Positions 28,342-38,790 of a DNA stretch of 64,000 nt are shown piece by piece (within the stretch, counting starts at the first letter, position 1; each line of letters begins with the position of its first letter). The stretch spans positions 20,322 through 84,321 of the forward strand of contig NZ_JAODTL010000046.1 in NCBI RefSeq assembly GCF_026191375.1, read 5' to 3'. The translations under genes and the position numbers were made by a program. The DNA is from Marinomonas pontica. GTDB taxonomy: Bacteria; Pseudomonadota; Gammaproteobacteria; Pseudomonadales; Marinomonadaceae. Below the pieces are notes generated by a model that saw nothing but the letters and a program-made list of their open reading frames with translations, had not been told where the DNA came from and made no database searches.

Positions 28342-28417
28342 TGGTGGGTCGTACTGGATTCGAACCAGTGACCAATTGATTAAAAGTCAACTGCTCTACC
28401 AACTGAGCTAACGACCC
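28342..28417 (-). tRNA. tRNA-Lys (TTT), copy 2
   Basis: 76 bases, identical in sequence to copy 1 including the encoded CCA. Anticodon loop CTTTTAA. Confidence 0.96.
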
Positions 28418-28430
28418 AACTATCAAGTAA

Positions 28431-28507
28431 TGGGGTGGACGATGGGGCTTGAACCCACGACCGCCGGAATCACAATCCGGAGCTCTACCAACTGAGCTAC
28501 GCCCACC
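28431..28507 (-). tRNA. tRNA-His (GTG)
   Basis: Anticodon loop TTGTGAT (GTG). The acceptor GTGGGCG is preceded by a G that pairs with discriminator C, the G-1:C73 identity pair of histidine tRNAs, followed by an encoded CCA. Single copy, sitting between the duplicated Pro and Lys genes. Confidence 0.96.
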
Positions 28508-28533
28508 ATTACTAATGGTGATGATAAAATAAA

Positions 28534-28610
28534 TGGTCGGAGTAGAGGGATTCGAACCCCCGACATCCTGCTCCCAAAGCAGGCGCGCTACCAGACTGCG
28601 CTATACTCCG
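28534..28610 (-). tRNA. tRNA-Pro (TGG), copy 2
   Basis: 77 bases with encoded CCA; same as copy 1 except for two T-stem bases that keep the pairing (G-C here, A-U in copy 1). Anticodon TGG. Confidence 0.96.
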
Positions 28611-28612
28611 AA

Positions 28613-28688
28613 TGGCTCCTCGAACTGGACTCGAACCAGTGACCCAATGATTAACAGTCATTTGCTCTACCAACTGAGCTATCGAGGA
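28613..28688 (-). tRNA. tRNA-Asn (GTT), copy 2
   Basis: 76 bases, identical to copy 1, anticodon GTT, encoded CCA. Again two bases from tRNA-Pro, so the Asn-Pro spacing is duplicated too. Confidence 0.96.
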
Positions 28689-28728
28689 ACTAATATTTTA
28701 TCTTGTCACAACAACCATCTTTAGAAGA

Positions 28729-28819
28729 TGGCGGAGGAGGAGAGATTCGAACTCTCGGTAGGCTATTAACCTACGCCAGTTTTCAAGACTGGTGCATTAA
28801 ACCGCTCTGCCACCCCTCC
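28729..28819 (-). tRNA. tRNA-Ser (TGA)
   Basis: 91 bases, class II with a long variable arm. Acceptor GGAGGGG with CTCCTCC, D-arm TGGCAGAGCGG, anticodon loop CTTGAAA (TGA), T-loop AGTTCGAATCT, encoded CCA. First gene of the minus-strand cluster. Confidence 0.95.
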
Positions 28820-28835
28820 GTTGCGAGCGAGGTGT

Positions 28836-28863
28836 ATAATACTGATTTGAAATTTCAGTGCAA
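28836..28863 (-). promoter_or_regulatory. promoter of the minus-strand tRNA cluster
   Basis: Reading the minus strand: TTGCAC (28863-28858), 16-base spacer, TATTAT (28841-28836), then a GC-rich discriminator before tRNA-Ser. The closely packed genes downstream have no other obvious promoter. Confidence 0.6.
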
Positions 28864-28881
28864 CCTCTTTTTTAAAAAAGT

Positions 28882-29945
28882 TTAACTTTTTTCACTCACA
28901 TAGCCCTGATCAGCCGAAGAACGGATCCAAACATTAGAATACCAGTAATAATGTTTGCCCGAATTGTCCGGCATAGTGCAGTTAATACGCCCTCGCCCCA
29001 CACCAAACGGCTTATTCGCTGTAGCGACCACTTCTGTCTTAGATACCCAATTCAGCGATGCCTTGCCTTGCCCTGCTACATAACAGGCCATGTCCTTAAG
29101 GCGATACTTACCTTCTTTAAACGTTAATCGAATCGACACAGGCTGATCGGTCGCGAAGTCCCCCCAGTTTCTTCTGAAAACAAAGGCATCGGCTTAGCAT
29201 TAAGCTTGGTCTTTAGTGTCGATAATGTTGCATAGGCTCCTGATGCTGGAAAACGTGGCAAGTTTTCAAAATCAGATTCGGCGCTCACCACACCAGACTG
29301 CTGGCCAAATGCCATGATGCCTCGATCTTTCATCATATCTCGAATCTGGCGGTTAGATTCACCATAAGGATACGCCAACATTTTAGGAGAGTGTCCTAAA
29401 TGCTTATTCAGTAACTGCTCAACCGTATCTACCTCATGGGTCATCCGAGCTAGCCAGTCTTGATCGGTTTCGCCTTTTTCTTTGCGCAACATATAAGGGT
29501 GTCGAATTGTGTGATTCGCAAACACGCCTCCAGACGCTTCCATTTCCTTCATCTGCTCCCATGTTAAAAAACTACGGCTCTGACGTTCCACTGGTTCGGT
29601 ATTAATGAACACAGTAAAAGGAAAATTTCTTTCCTTCATGATCGGGAAGCCGGCTTGATAAATGCTGCGGTAAGCGTCATCAAACGAAATAGCAACCGCT
29701 TTTTCTGGCAGCGGCTTATGGGCTTTCAAATCATCCAACGCAGATCGCAAGTCTACCACTTGGAAACCTGCGTTTTTTAGGTAGTCCATATGTTCCGTAA
29801 ACTGCTCTGGCGTTACCGATGTAGACTTAGGAGAGCTGGCGCTAACGTGATGGTATTGAAGAACAGGCAAATAATCCTGAGCCTGAACCGCCATACTTAC
29901 GCCAAGTGCACCGAGTACGATGCCGCAATACCGCTTTGACAACAT
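28882..29945 (-). CDS. polysaccharide deacetylase family protein, frameshifted as read
   Basis: Secreted NodB-fold deacetylase of 354 residues after repair. A signal peptide (MLSKRYCGIVLGALGVSMAV, cleaved near AQA) starts at 29945 behind AAGGA. Catalytic motifs: AISFDDAYRS (Asp-Asp) and ANHTIRHPYM (His pair), with YPYGESNRQ later. LQYHHVSAS resembles PgaB/IcaB-type enzymes acting on poly-N-acetylglucosamine, though the substrate is not shown. The frame breaks in a six-base C run (29160-29165); one more base joins SEETGG to DFATDQPVSIRLTFKEG. The C-terminal 90 residues are of unknown fold. Confidence 0.8.
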
Positions 29946-30149
29946 GTCTTTTCCTTTTTGCTTAATATTTGCGCTCATTCTACGGACGAACTGAGCCCAT
30001 GACCAGCGCAGCACGAAAGTGGCCCATAACTGTTATGGCCATTTTGCTATGTCACTGCATCTACTCATATTGACAACGCCCTCCTACACTCAAGGCATAC
30101 AAGACAGACCGCACCATTGGCATGTCACACTCCACAAGAGGAAACAAAC

Positions 30150-31361
30150 ATGAGTAAATCCGCTTTTTACCAAAACTTGGATAACCAACTCCAGACACTA
30201 AAAGAAGAAGGCCTCTATAAAGAAGAGCGCCCGCTTATCACACCACAGGCCAGCCAAATAACCACCGCCGACAAAACCCCGCTCATCAATCTGTGCGCAA
30301 ACAACTACCTAGGCCTTGCCAATGACAAAAATGTCACCCTAGCAGCTCACCAAGCGTTAGATGACTACGGTTATGGCATGGCGTCTGTGCGCTTTATTTG
30401 TGGCACTCAAAGCATCCATACCCAATTAGAGAAAAGCCTCAGTGACTTCCTGAAAATGGAAGACACCATTTTGTACTCCTCCTGCTTTGATGCAAATGGA
30501 GGCTTGTTTGAAACCTTATTAAACAGCGACGACGCCATCATCAGTGACGCACTCAACCACGCCAGCATTATCGACGGTATTCGTTTATGTAAAGCGAAGC
30601 GTTATCGTTACGCGAATAATGACATGACGGAATTAGAGGCAAACCTCCAACAAGCCGATAAAGACGGTGCCAAAACCAAGCTAATAGTCACTGACGGCGT
30701 TTTCTCTATGGATGGCATCATTGCCGACCTACAATCCATCTGTGATCTTGCAGACAAATACGATGCCTTAGTCATGGTTGACGATTCTCACGCAGTGGGC
30801 TTTCTAGGAGAAAATGGCCGTGGCAGCCATGAATACTGCGATGTCCTAGGTCGTATCGATATCATCACAGGCACATTAGGCAAAGCCCTGGGCGGTGCGT
30901 CTGGCGGCTACACAAGCGCGTCAAAAAACATCGTCGACTGGTTACGCCAACGCTCACGCCCTTATTTGTTTTCCAACTCATTGGCACCGGTCATTACTGC
31001 CACCAGCCTAAGCATTCTAGAATCGATAAAAACAGGCGCTGAGGCTCGCCAAAAACTCAAAGCCAACAGCCAATATTTTCGCACTCAAATGAACGAATTG
31101 GGCTTTCACCTTGTTCCTGGCGACCACCCCATCATTCCCGTTATTTTAGGGGATGCAAAACTCGCACAAGAGATGGCAAATGCGCTATATAAAGAAGGCA
31201 TCTTTGTCACAGGATTTGCTTACCCCGTTGTACCAATGGGCAAAGCCAGAATTCGCACACAAATGTCTGCCGCACTCACAATGGAACAACTCGACCAGGC
31301 CATCGTTGCTTTTGCGAAAATAGGTCGAGAAATGGGAATTATTGAAGGAAACCAACCATGA
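30150..31361 (+). CDS. kbl: glycine C-acetyltransferase (2-amino-3-ketobutyrate CoA ligase)
   Basis: PLP enzyme of 403 residues that cleaves 2-amino-3-ketobutyrate with CoA into glycine and acetyl-CoA. The PLP lysine is K245 in [24 protein letters not shown] and NNYLGLAND are further family motifs. Start at 30150 after GAGG. Its stop overlaps the tdh start by four bases (ATGA), forming the classical kbl-tdh threonine degradation operon. Confidence 0.96.
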   Translation: MSKSAFYQNLDNQLQTLKEEGLYKEERPLITPQASQITTADKTPLINLCANNYLGLANDKNVTLAAHQALDDYGYGMASVRFICGTQSIHTQLEKSLSDFLKMEDTILYSSCFDANGGLFETLLNSDDAIISDALNHASIIDGIRLCKAKRYRYANNDMTELEANLQQADKDGAKTKLIVTDGVFSMDGIIADLQSICDLADKYDALVMVDDSHAVGFLGENGRGSHEYCDVLGRIDIITGTLGKALGGASGGYTSASKNIVDWLRQRSRPYLFSNSLAPVITATSLSILESIKTGAEARQKLKANSQYFRTQMNELGFHLVPGDHPIIPVILGDAKLAQEMANALYKEGIFVTGFAYPVVPMGKARIRTQMSAALTMEQLDQAIVAFAKIGREMGIIEGNQP

Positions 31362-32383
31362 AAACACTGGCAAAGCTTCACGCCGAAAAAGGCATTTGGA
31401 TGACCGACGTTCCACCACCAGAATGTGGACACAACGACGTTGTCATTAAGATCCGCAAAACCGCCATTTGCGGTACCGACATGCACATCTACCAATGGGA
31501 CGATTGGGCACAGAACACCATTCCCGTGCCCATGACAATTGGCCATGAGTTCGTAGGTGAAATCACCGAAATCGGCCCAGAAGTCTCTGGTTTCAAGATT
31601 GGCGATCGAGTGTCCGGAGAAGGGCACATTACCTGTGGCCACTGTCGAAACTGTCGTGCTGGCCGCCGCCACCTATGTCGCAAGACACTGGGCGTCGGCG
31701 TCAACCGCACGGGCGCTTTTGCAGAATATCTGGTCATTCCCGCCAGCAACGCGTTTAAAATCCCAAACAACATCAGCGATGACATGGCTGCCATCTTCGA
31801 CCCATTTGGCAACGCCACTCATACCGCGCTGTCTTTCGACTTAATCGGTGAAGATGTTCTCATCACTGGCGCTGGCCCTATTGGTGCCATGGCCGCCGCC
31901 ATTGCGAAACACGTCGGTGCTCGCAATGTGGTGATTACCGATGTTAATGAATTCCGCCTAGATCTGGCAAAGAAAATGGGCGCAACTCGTACCGTCAACG
32001 TGGCAAAAGAATCATTAAAAGACGTGATGAAAGAACTCGGTATGACCGAAGGCTTTGACGTGGGATTAGAAATGTCAGGCAATGACATGGCGTTTCGCTC
32101 CATGCTGGATTGCATGAACCACGGTGGCAAAATTGCCATGCTCGGCATTCCTGGCAAAGACACCCTAATTGACTGGAACCAAGTCATTTTCAAAGGCCTA
32201 ATAATCAAAGGCATTTATGGGCGAGAGATGTACGAAACCTGGTACAAGATGGTCGCTATGCTGCAATCGGGCTTAGACATCAGCCCCATCATTACCCATC
32301 GTTTCAACATAGACGATTTCCAACAAGGCTTCGACACCATGGGCTCTGGCCAATCGGGCAAAGTCATACTCGACTGGAACTAA
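31358..32383 (+). CDS. tdh: L-threonine 3-dehydrogenase
   Basis: Zinc- and NAD-dependent dehydrogenase of 341 residues that oxidises threonine to 2-amino-3-ketobutyrate, the substrate of Kbl. C38 ([13 protein letters not shown]) and H63 (GHEFVGE) are catalytic zinc ligands; [15 protein letters not shown] binds the structural zinc; the Rossmann fold shows [13 protein letters not shown]. Length and residue numbering agree with E. coli Tdh. Translationally coupled to kbl. Confidence 0.97.
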   Translation: MKTLAKLHAEKGIWMTDVPPPECGHNDVVIKIRKTAICGTDMHIYQWDDWAQNTIPVPMTIGHEFVGEITEIGPEVSGFKIGDRVSGEGHITCGHCRNCRAGRRHLCRKTLGVGVNRTGAFAEYLVIPASNAFKIPNNISDDMAAIFDPFGNATHTALSFDLIGEDVLITGAGPIGAMAAAIAKHVGARNVVITDVNEFRLDLAKKMGATRTVNVAKESLKDVMKELGMTEGFDVGLEMSGNDMAFRSMLDCMNHGGKIAMLGIPGKDTLIDWNQVIFKGLIIKGIYGREMYETWYKMVAMLQSGLDISPIITHRFNIDDFQQGFDTMGSGQSGKVILDWN

Positions 32384-32401
32384 ATAAATCGACCTAAGTT
32401 A

Positions 32402-32447
32402 TTGCGTCTAGAAGATGATCGCGTTAGCGTAATTCTTTTAGACGCAA
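32402..32447. repeat. long inverted repeat between tdh and nudC
   Basis: 14-bp stem (32402-32415 with 32434-32447; 13 Watson-Crick pairs plus one G-T) beginning TTGCGTCTA and ending TAGACGCAA, with a small inner hairpin CGC-GTTA-GCG. No T tract on either side, so it is not a standard terminator. It ends 13 bases before the nudC start. Confidence 0.75.
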
Positions 32448-32460
32448 ACCGAGTAACGAC

Positions 32461-33266
32461 ATGTTAGACATTGGCACTCAAACACACCCCCTACCCCATC
32501 AGGATGCGCTCTATATTCTGCTCCACCGCAATCAAGTCTTAATAGAGTCAGACAACCAGTTTCTCATTCCCTTTACCCATTTTCAGCCTAACGCCAAAAT
32601 GAGCGCGATTTATTGTGGTCAATGGCATGGGCAAGATATTTTCGTCTGTCGCTTTGAATCTATTCCAAAGGGCTTTACAGAAATTGGCCTAAGAGATCTA
32701 TTGTTCCTACAAGATGAAAGCCACTACCTGCTTTTAAGCCGTGCTCATCAGTTATCAACCTGGGACAGAGACCATCAATTCTGCGGGCGCTGCGGCACCG
32801 CTATGCCAGACAAACACGCCAAAGAACACGCCAAAATGTGCGTCTCGTGTAACCTAAGACATTACCCTCGCATTTCCCCCTGCATCATAGTGTCAATTCG
32901 AAAAGGCAACCAAATCCTGCTTGCCCGTGGGCCTCAAGCACCAAAAGACCGCTTTAGTAACATCGCAGGGTTTGTTGAAGCAGGCGAAACATTAGAACAA
33001 GCTGTGGCTCGTGAAGTGAAAGAAGAAGTTGGCCTAGACGTCACCAATATTCGCTATGTCGACAGCCAGCCTTGGTCTTTTCCTCATCAACTCATGGTCG
33101 GATTTTATGCGGACTACCAAAGCGGAGAGATTACACCTGCGCCTGGGAAATTGAAGAAGCCCATTGGTATCACATAGACGACCTACCCAATATACCGAAT
33201 AACGCAACCATTTCGGGGCAACTGATCTTGCGCCATATCGCGCACATTAAAAGCCTCGCCGTTTAA
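32461..33266 (+). CDS. nudC: NAD(+) diphosphatase / RNA decapping NudC, frameshifted as read
   Basis: Nudix enzyme that hydrolyses NADH and removes NAD caps from RNA. Features: a zinc ribbon (CGRCGTAMPD...MCVSCNLRHYPRISP), the Nudix box GFVEAGETLEQAVAREVKEEVGL, and the NudC-specific SQPWSFPHQLM. The frame breaks at about 33133-33140; one added base gives EITPCAWEIEEAHWYHIDDLP and carries on to LRHIAHIKSLAV (stop 33266). Repaired length is 268 residues, close to E. coli NudC (257). Probable sequencing deletion. Confidence 0.88.
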
Positions 33267-33375
33267 TCTTGGTGGCAAATACAAGTAAGTAACCCCTTAT
33301 TGGTATTTGCCATTTTCTTGTCATATTCCAACGTTACTGTAAACGCTCATATTTTATTCCTTTGGAGACACCTTC

Positions 33376-35052
33376 ATGCGTTTACCTGTTGCCTTACCCT
33401 TGTGCGCCACCCTTGCCTTATTGGGCGGTTGTACAACGACCAATACCGACTCAACTTCCGCCACGTCTGCGATCGAATTACGTTTCTTAGGTCGTTATGA
33501 ATCGGGTGTTTTTGATGGAAGCGCAGCGGAGATTGTGGCGTACGACGCAACGACGCATGAGACATTTGTGGTAAACGCAAACTCAGGGAAAGTCGACGTG
33601 CTTTCAATGAAAAACCCAATGTCACCAACCAAAATCAAAACACTCGACGTCAGCCAAGACGTTGCCAAGCTGATGGGCATCACATTGGGTGCAGCCAACA
33701 GTGTCAGTGTTCACAACGGCATGATGGCGGTCGCCATTGAAGCCAAGCCAAAGCAAGATATGGGTTACGTTGCGTTTTATAAAATAGAAGACCATACGTT
33801 CATCACCGCCGTCAAAGTGGGCGCACTGCCAGACATGGTTACGTTTTCTCACGACGGAAAACACGTTGTGGTTGCCAACGAAGGCGAACCAAACGATGCC
33901 TACACCATTGACCCAGAAGGCAGTGTGAGCATCATTTCCATCTCAAGCGACCTTTCAACATTGAGCCAAAAGGACGTCACCGAGGTGTCTTTCCGTGATT
34001 TCAATAACGGCGGTTCTCGCGCTGCAGAACGTCCAGCGGGGTTGCGCATTTTTGGCCCTAACGCCACCGTTGCTCAAGACTTAGAGCCAGAATACATCAC
34101 AGTATCTAAAGACAATCGTTACGCTTTTGTCTCGCTACAAGAAAACAACGGCATTGCCAAAATCGACCTTGCGAAAAAGTCCATCGAAACAATTTGGGCA
34201 TTAGGCGCAAAAGATTACAACCAGCCAGGCAACGAACTTGATATCAGCGACAAGGATAAAACCATCCAATTGCAAAATTGGCCAGTTCTGGGTTTGTACA
34301 TGCCTGACAGTATTGCGTCTTACATGGTCTCAGGCAAAACCTACATCGTCACGGCCAACGAAGGCGACTCCAGAGATTACAAAGGGTTTAGCGAAGAACT
34401 CCGTGTGAAAGATCTTGCCGAATCGAACAGTCACCTTACGCTGACGAGTCCACTCAACCACAGCATTGAAGGTCAGTTAGAAGACGACAACAACCTAGGC
34501 CGCATGAAAATCACCAGCACGTTAGGTGCCGACCATTGCGAGCTGGTCAAAGGCACACCGACCAACTGCACCTTTACAACCTTGTACGGTTACGGAGCGC
34601 GTTCATTCTCCATTTGGAGCGGCGAAAATGGCAAACAAGTTTTCGACAGCGGCAGTGATTTTGAACGCATTACCGCCGAGCAATTAGGCGAAAATGGGTT
34701 TAATGCATCCAACGACTCTAACAAAGCCGATGGACGCAGCGATGACAAAGGGCCTGAGCCAGAAGCATTAACACTGGGTCAAATTGATGGCCGCACTTAT
34801 GCTTTCATTGGTTTAGAGCGCGTGGGTGGCATCATGGTGTACGACATTACCACGCCAGAAAAAGCGCAATTCATTCAGTATCTAACCAGCCGTGATTTTG
34901 CGGCTGATGTTAAAACATCGGCAGCAGGCGATTTGGGGCCAGAAGGCATGAGTTTTGTTTCAAAAGAAGACAGCCCAACTGGCCAAGCACTATTGATTGT
35001 GGGTAACGAAGTAAGCGGAACCACCTCTGTTTATGGCATTTCACCACGCTAA
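33376..35052 (+). CDS. choice-of-anchor I family lipoprotein
   Basis: 558-residue exported beta-propeller-like protein. The signal peptide carries a lipobox LLGGC (C19), so it is probably an outer-membrane lipoprotein. The sequence (DGSAAEIVAYDATTHETFVVNANSGKVDVL, VVVANEGEPNDAYTIDPEGSVSII, IVTANEGDSRDYKGF, DDKGPEPEALTLGQIDGRTYAFIGLERVGGIMVYD) matches the choice-of-anchor I family, related to secreted phosphatase-associated proteins. No enzyme activity can be assigned. RBS GGAG at -9; a terminator follows. Confidence 0.82.
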   Translation: MRLPVALPLCATLALLGGCTTTNTDSTSATSAIELRFLGRYESGVFDGSAAEIVAYDATTHETFVVNANSGKVDVLSMKNPMSPTKIKTLDVSQDVAKLMGITLGAANSVSVHNGMMAVAIEAKPKQDMGYVAFYKIEDHTFITAVKVGALPDMVTFSHDGKHVVVANEGEPNDAYTIDPEGSVSIISISSDLSTLSQKDVTEVSFRDFNNGGSRAAERPAGLRIFGPNATVAQDLEPEYITVSKDNRYAFVSLQENNGIAKIDLAKKSIETIWALGAKDYNQPGNELDISDKDKTIQLQNWPVLGLYMPDSIASYMVSGKTYIVTANEGDSRDYKGFSEELRVKDLAESNSHLTLTSPLNHSIEGQLEDDNNLGRMKITSTLGADHCELVKGTPTNCTFTTLYGYGARSFSIWSGENGKQVFDSGSDFERITAEQLGENGFNASNDSNKADGRSDDKGPEPEALTLGQIDGRTYAFIGLERVGGIMVYDITTPEKAQFIQYLTSRDFAADVKTSAAGDLGPEGMSFVSKEDSPTGQALLIVGNEVSGTTSVYGISPR

Positions 35053-35077
35053 TAAATTAGCCACCTAAGCGACCATC

Positions 35078-35104
35078 AGCCCCCTCTTTTTGGGGGCTTT
35101 TTTG
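35078..35104 (+). terminator. rho-independent terminator after the lipoprotein gene
   Basis: Stem AGCCCCC/GGGGGCT with a loop of T and C, followed by a seven-T run. Confidence 0.88.
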
Positions 35105-35192
35105 TGCCTGATCATGGGCAAGATTACTCTGGGGTTTCCCAATGACTTTCTCTATACTAGCCGCCCCTTTAACACTGTTTAATGAGAGTGAT

Positions 35193-36104
35193 GTGGACGA
35201 TTTACTGCATTCAATAGAACAAAAAGTAAAACCATTAATCGGTTTAGGCAAAGTCGCAGATTACATACCCGCGTTGGCCAATGTCGACCCCAATCAATTT
35301 GGCATTGCCATTTACAGCAATGATGGCCAGCTCTATCACGCAGGCCAAGCGCATACTGACTTCTCTATCCAGAGTATTTCCAAGGTATTCAGTCTCACTT
35401 TAGCCATCAAACATTATGGCGAGGACATGTGGAAACGCGTTGGACGCGAACCTTCTGGCAACCCATTCAATTCACTCGTGCAGCTTGAATACGAATCAGG
35501 TGTGCCTCGCAACCCCTTCATCAATGCGGGCGCTCTGGTGATCAGTGATATGAATCAATCACGTTTTGCCTCGCCCCATTACGCCATGCGCGAGTTTATC
35601 CGTCGTTTAGCCGATAACCCTCTTTTGAACTCAGACAAAATCGTTGCCCACTCAGAATACGAGTTCCGCGCTCGCAATGCCTCCATGGCGTATCTGATGA
35701 AAGCCTTTGGTAATTTTGAAAACGACGTAGAACAAGTGCTACACAGTTACTTCGACAACTGTGCCATGCGCATGAATTGCGTGGACCTCGCCAAAGCGTT
35801 CAGCTTCTTGGCCAACAAGGGGTATTCGCAGCTCAGCGGTGAACAAGTGCTTAGCCCACGCGAAACGACGCAAGTGAATGGATTACTTGCCACCAGCGGC
35901 CTTTACGACGAAGCTGGCAACTTTGCTTACCGTGTCGGCTTACCGGGAAAAAGCGGCGTTGGCGGCGGCATTATTGCCATCGTCCCCAATCGCTTTTCCG
36001 TTTGCGTCTGGTCACCAGAACTCAACAAATCTGGCAACTCATTAGCGGGCATGGCAGCCCTTGAGGCACTGTCCGAAAGCATCGGCTGGTCCGTGTTTGG
36101 CTAG
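35193..36104 (+). CDS. glsA: glutaminase
   Basis: Hydrolyses glutamine to glutamate and ammonia; serine-dependent beta-lactamase fold. [13 protein letters not shown] holds the catalytic S-x-x-[47 protein letters not shown] and [17 protein letters not shown] are family blocks. I prefer the GTG at 35193 (303 residues, the usual length); an ATG at 35142 would add 17 residues without homology. The stop is followed by a terminator. Confidence 0.92.
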   Translation: MDDLLHSIEQKVKPLIGLGKVADYIPALANVDPNQFGIAIYSNDGQLYHAGQAHTDFSIQSISKVFSLTLAIKHYGEDMWKRVGREPSGNPFNSLVQLEYESGVPRNPFINAGALVISDMNQSRFASPHYAMREFIRRLADNPLLNSDKIVAHSEYEFRARNASMAYLMKAFGNFENDVEQVLHSYFDNCAMRMNCVDLAKAFSFLANKGYSQLSGEQVLSPRETTQVNGLLATSGLYDEAGNFAYRVGLPGKSGVGGGIIAIVPNRFSVCVWSPELNKSGNSLAGMAALEALSESIGWSVFG

Positions 36105-36146
36105 GCTTTCTTAAACCAGAAGCAAAAAGACAACAACCAAAAACAG

Positions 36147-36174
36147 AAAAGGGCTTCACGAGAAGCCCTTTTTT
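36147..36174 (+). terminator. rho-independent terminator after glsA
   Basis: Stem AAGGGCTTC/GAAGCCCTT with a 4-base loop, T run on the plus side and A run on the minus side, between convergent glsA and ppnN. Likely used by both. Confidence 0.88.
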
Positions 36175-36256
36175 AGTATCACTGTATTAACAAAGCATTG
36201 GTGAGCGTAGTCACCACCTAGCTAGAGATGGCGTCACGAGCGCAGTAGCCATCCAG

Positions 36257-37630
36257 TTAATCTGTGATCACCTTATAACAGGGCACATAAGCACTGCCCG
36301 GCAACTTCATCCGTTGCTGACGAACAAACGCCTGCAACAACGCATCTAGTTTCGCCAATAAGGCTTTGTCCCCATGAATTTCAAACGGTCCGAATTCCTG
36401 AATATACGCCACACCTTGGGCTTTTACATTACCAGCCACGATAGACGAGAAGGCACGACGCAAATCCGCCGCCAACAAATGGGTCTCTTGATTAAAGTGC
36501 AAATTTAACTCGCGCACTTTCTCATGGGTTGGTTCGAATGGGTGCTGAAATTCTTCTGGAATGTGCAACTTCCAATTGTAGTAAAACGCATCTTGATGGG
36601 CTTTACGATACGCACGAACGTCTTCCATGCCTTGCTTCATCACACGCGCTACTTCCACTTCATCTTCGATGATGATTTGGTATTTGCGTTGTGCTTCTTC
36701 ACCCAATACATCGCCGATAAAGGCGTTAATTTGCTCGAAATATTCCGCGCTTTCTTTTGGCCCTGTAAACACCAAAGGAAACGGCACATCGGCATTTTTA
36801 GGGTGTAGCAATATGCCCAAGATATACAAAATTTCTTCTGCGGTGCCGGCACCACCCGGGAAGACAACAATGCCGTGCCCAGCACGAACAAAGGCTTCAA
36901 GACGTTTTTCTATATCCGGCATGATAACCAACTGGTTCACAATCGGGTTTGGCGATTCGGCCGCAATAATGCCCGGCTCCGTTAAGCCAAGATACACACC
37001 GTTTTTAATGCGCTGTTTAGCGTGGGCGATGGCGGCGCCTTTCATTGGCCCTTTCATCGCCCCCGGCCCACAGCCAGTGCAAATGTTCAATTCACGCAAG
37101 CCCAACTCATGGCCTACCCGTTTGGTGTAATCGTACTCATGACGCGCAATCGAATGCCCGCCCCAGCAAACCACCATGTCTGGCGTTTGGATTCGGCGGA
37201 ACACATTGGCGTTACGCAATAACTCAAACACCACATTGGTTAACTTGTCAGAGCTGGCATTTTCTAAACCACGCCCTAGGTTGTATTCATGCTGAGTAAA
37301 AATAATATCTCGCAATACACTGAACAGCATTTCACGCACACTGCTGATCATCTTGCCGTCCACAAAGGCACTGCCCGGCGCATTTTTAAGCTGTAGTTTC
37401 ACGCCACGTTCTTGCTGAACGATGTTAATTTCAAAATCTTTAAATTCTTCCATGACAGCCTGAGGGTCATCGGAATCACTGCCACAATTTAGGATAGCCA
37501 AAGCACAGCGGTGAAATAGGTCATGAAGTGGACCAGACTCTTCAGACAAACGAGAAATCTCATCCTGAGATAGCATTTCTAATGAACCTTTCGGTGCGAC
37601 TAACGCATCAACGCGATCTTCATACTGCAT
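36257..37630 (-). CDS. ppnN: nucleotide 5'-monophosphate nucleosidase PpnN (LOG family)
   Basis: 457-residue nucleosidase that releases ribose-5-phosphate from purine/pyrimidine nucleotides. The central LOG domain has CTGCGPGAMKGPMKGAAIAHA and the family signature PGGAGTAEEILYILGILLHP; N- and C-terminal extensions typical of the long YgdH form are present. Start at 37630 (MQYEDRVDAL) with GGAGG nine bases upstream. In E. coli this enzyme is bound by ppGpp. Confidence 0.93.
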   Translation of the reverse strand: MQYEDRVDALVAPKGSLEMLSQDEISRLSEESGPLHDLFHRCALAILNCGSDSDDPQAVMEEFKDFEINIVQQERGVKLQLKNAPGSAFVDGKMISSVREMLFSVLRDIIFTQHEYNLGRGLENASSDKLTNVVFELLRNANVFRRIQTPDMVVCWGGHSIARHEYDYTKRVGHELGLRELNICTGCGPGAMKGPMKGAAIAHAKQRIKNGVYLGLTEPGIIAAESPNPIVNQLVIMPDIEKRLEAFVRAGHGIVVFPGGAGTAEEILYILGILLHPKNADVPFPLVFTGPKESAEYFEQINAFIGDVLGEEAQRKYQIIIEDEVEVARVMKQGMEDVRAYRKAHQDAFYYNWKLHIPEEFQHPFEPTHEKVRELNLHFNQETHLLAADLRRAFSSIVAGNVKAQGVAYIQEFGPFEIHGDKALLAKLDALLQAFVRQQRMKLPGSAYVPCYKVITD

Positions 37631-37762
37631 GATCGCCCTCCTTCTTCTCATTTTATTAGTGTCTATAAATTCAGTTATCTTTAAATATACTGGTCTTGGA
37701 TTGTGGTTTTATCAAGCATTAAGCTCAAACTTGCTAAAAATAGTCATTTTTAAATCAACTAT

Positions 37763-38668
37763 TTAGAGTGAGTGATCGACCGCATACTGGTGAATAGCCA
37801 TCTTGATCAAATCCAACACGGGCTGTGAAGTGAACTTGCGCGGCATGGTAATGGCGTAGAAGTTTTCAAACGCTTGTGGAATGCTTTCGTAATCCTGCAA
37901 CACAGCCGATTGAATCTCATCTTTTACCACCACTGGCGGCAGCACAGACAAATAGCCACTGTCTCTGGCCAACAATCGCAACATTGCCATGTCATCCACT
38001 TCCGCTTTGATGTCTGGCTGATATTGATGTGTGGCGCAAAAAGATTCAAAGGACGAACGAATATCGGTGTTGCGCCCCGGCACCACCCATTTTTTGTTTT
38101 CATAACCTTGGGGAAACGGCGTATCCGGCTTCTCCCCATAAGGCCCAACAATCGCCACCGCTTGCCTTGCCACCAATTGATTACGCCAGGTGGTGTCGTG
38201 GCCTTCGCTTAAAATGGCCCGATTGGTCAACGCCAAATCCAATTCATGATTCACAAGGCCATTGAGCAAATCGGTCATGCCTCTAGAAGACAACGAAAAA
38301 TCCACGTGTTCGCTTCTTAGCAATGGCGCAATAAAGCTCTCGATAAAGTTTCGCGACAAATTACTCTGCACACCAATGGTGATGTGCTGCACCTGCGTTA
38401 CGCTGTCTTTCTGGATAAATTTCTCTAACTCTTCACCGGTATTAAAAATGTCTTGCGCGTACGCCAACACGCGACGGCCCACATCCGTCAGGACTAGCTT
38501 ACGTCCTTGGCGGATAAATAATGCCACGTCCAAACTTTGCTCTAGCTGTTTTATCTGCGCAGACAGCGCCGACTGTGAGATGAACAAAGCTTCCGCCGCC
38601 TCCGTCAAACTTGGGCTCTTGGCCACTCGCCAAAAATAATACAAATGGTGGTAATTCAATCGCGCCAT
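37763..38668 (-). CDS. LysR-family regulator (NhaR-like) divergent from dabBA
   Basis: 301 residues from the MARLNYHHLYYFWRVAKSP start at 38668. The helix-turn-helix spans about 5-65 (SLTEAAEALFISQSALSAQIKQLEQSLDVALFIRQGRKLVLTDVG), followed by an effector-binding domain. Closest in style to NhaR. Divergent from dabB with a 122-base AT-rich spacer, so it probably controls the inorganic-carbon genes. The signal it senses is unknown. Confidence 0.88.
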   Translation of the reverse strand: MARLNYHHLYYFWRVAKSPSLTEAAEALFISQSALSAQIKQLEQSLDVALFIRQGRKLVLTDVGRRVLAYAQDIFNTGEELEKFIQKDSVTQVQHITIGVQSNLSRNFIESFIAPLLRSEHVDFSLSSRGMTDLLNGLVNHELDLALTNRAILSEGHDTTWRNQLVARQAVAIVGPYGEKPDTPFPQGYENKKWVVPGRNTDIRSSFESFCATHQYQPDIKAEVDDMAMLRLLARDSGYLSVLPPVVVKDEIQSAVLQDYESIPQAFENFYAITMPRKFTSQPVLDLIKMAIHQYAVDHSL

Positions 38669-38790
38669 GAACAACAGCCTTTGATACATAATATAAAGTG
38701 AACGTTTTTTAACAATATATGTATTTTTATTAACAAAATAAAGTCTTCATAATCGCCGCCACTTGTTCAACCCAAAAGATGTAGGTAGTT

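Noticed and set aside
33325..33350. Pho box before the choice-of-anchor I lipoprotein gene
   Set aside because: A TGTCA and a TGTAA occur, but not with the 11-base spacing of Pho repeats.
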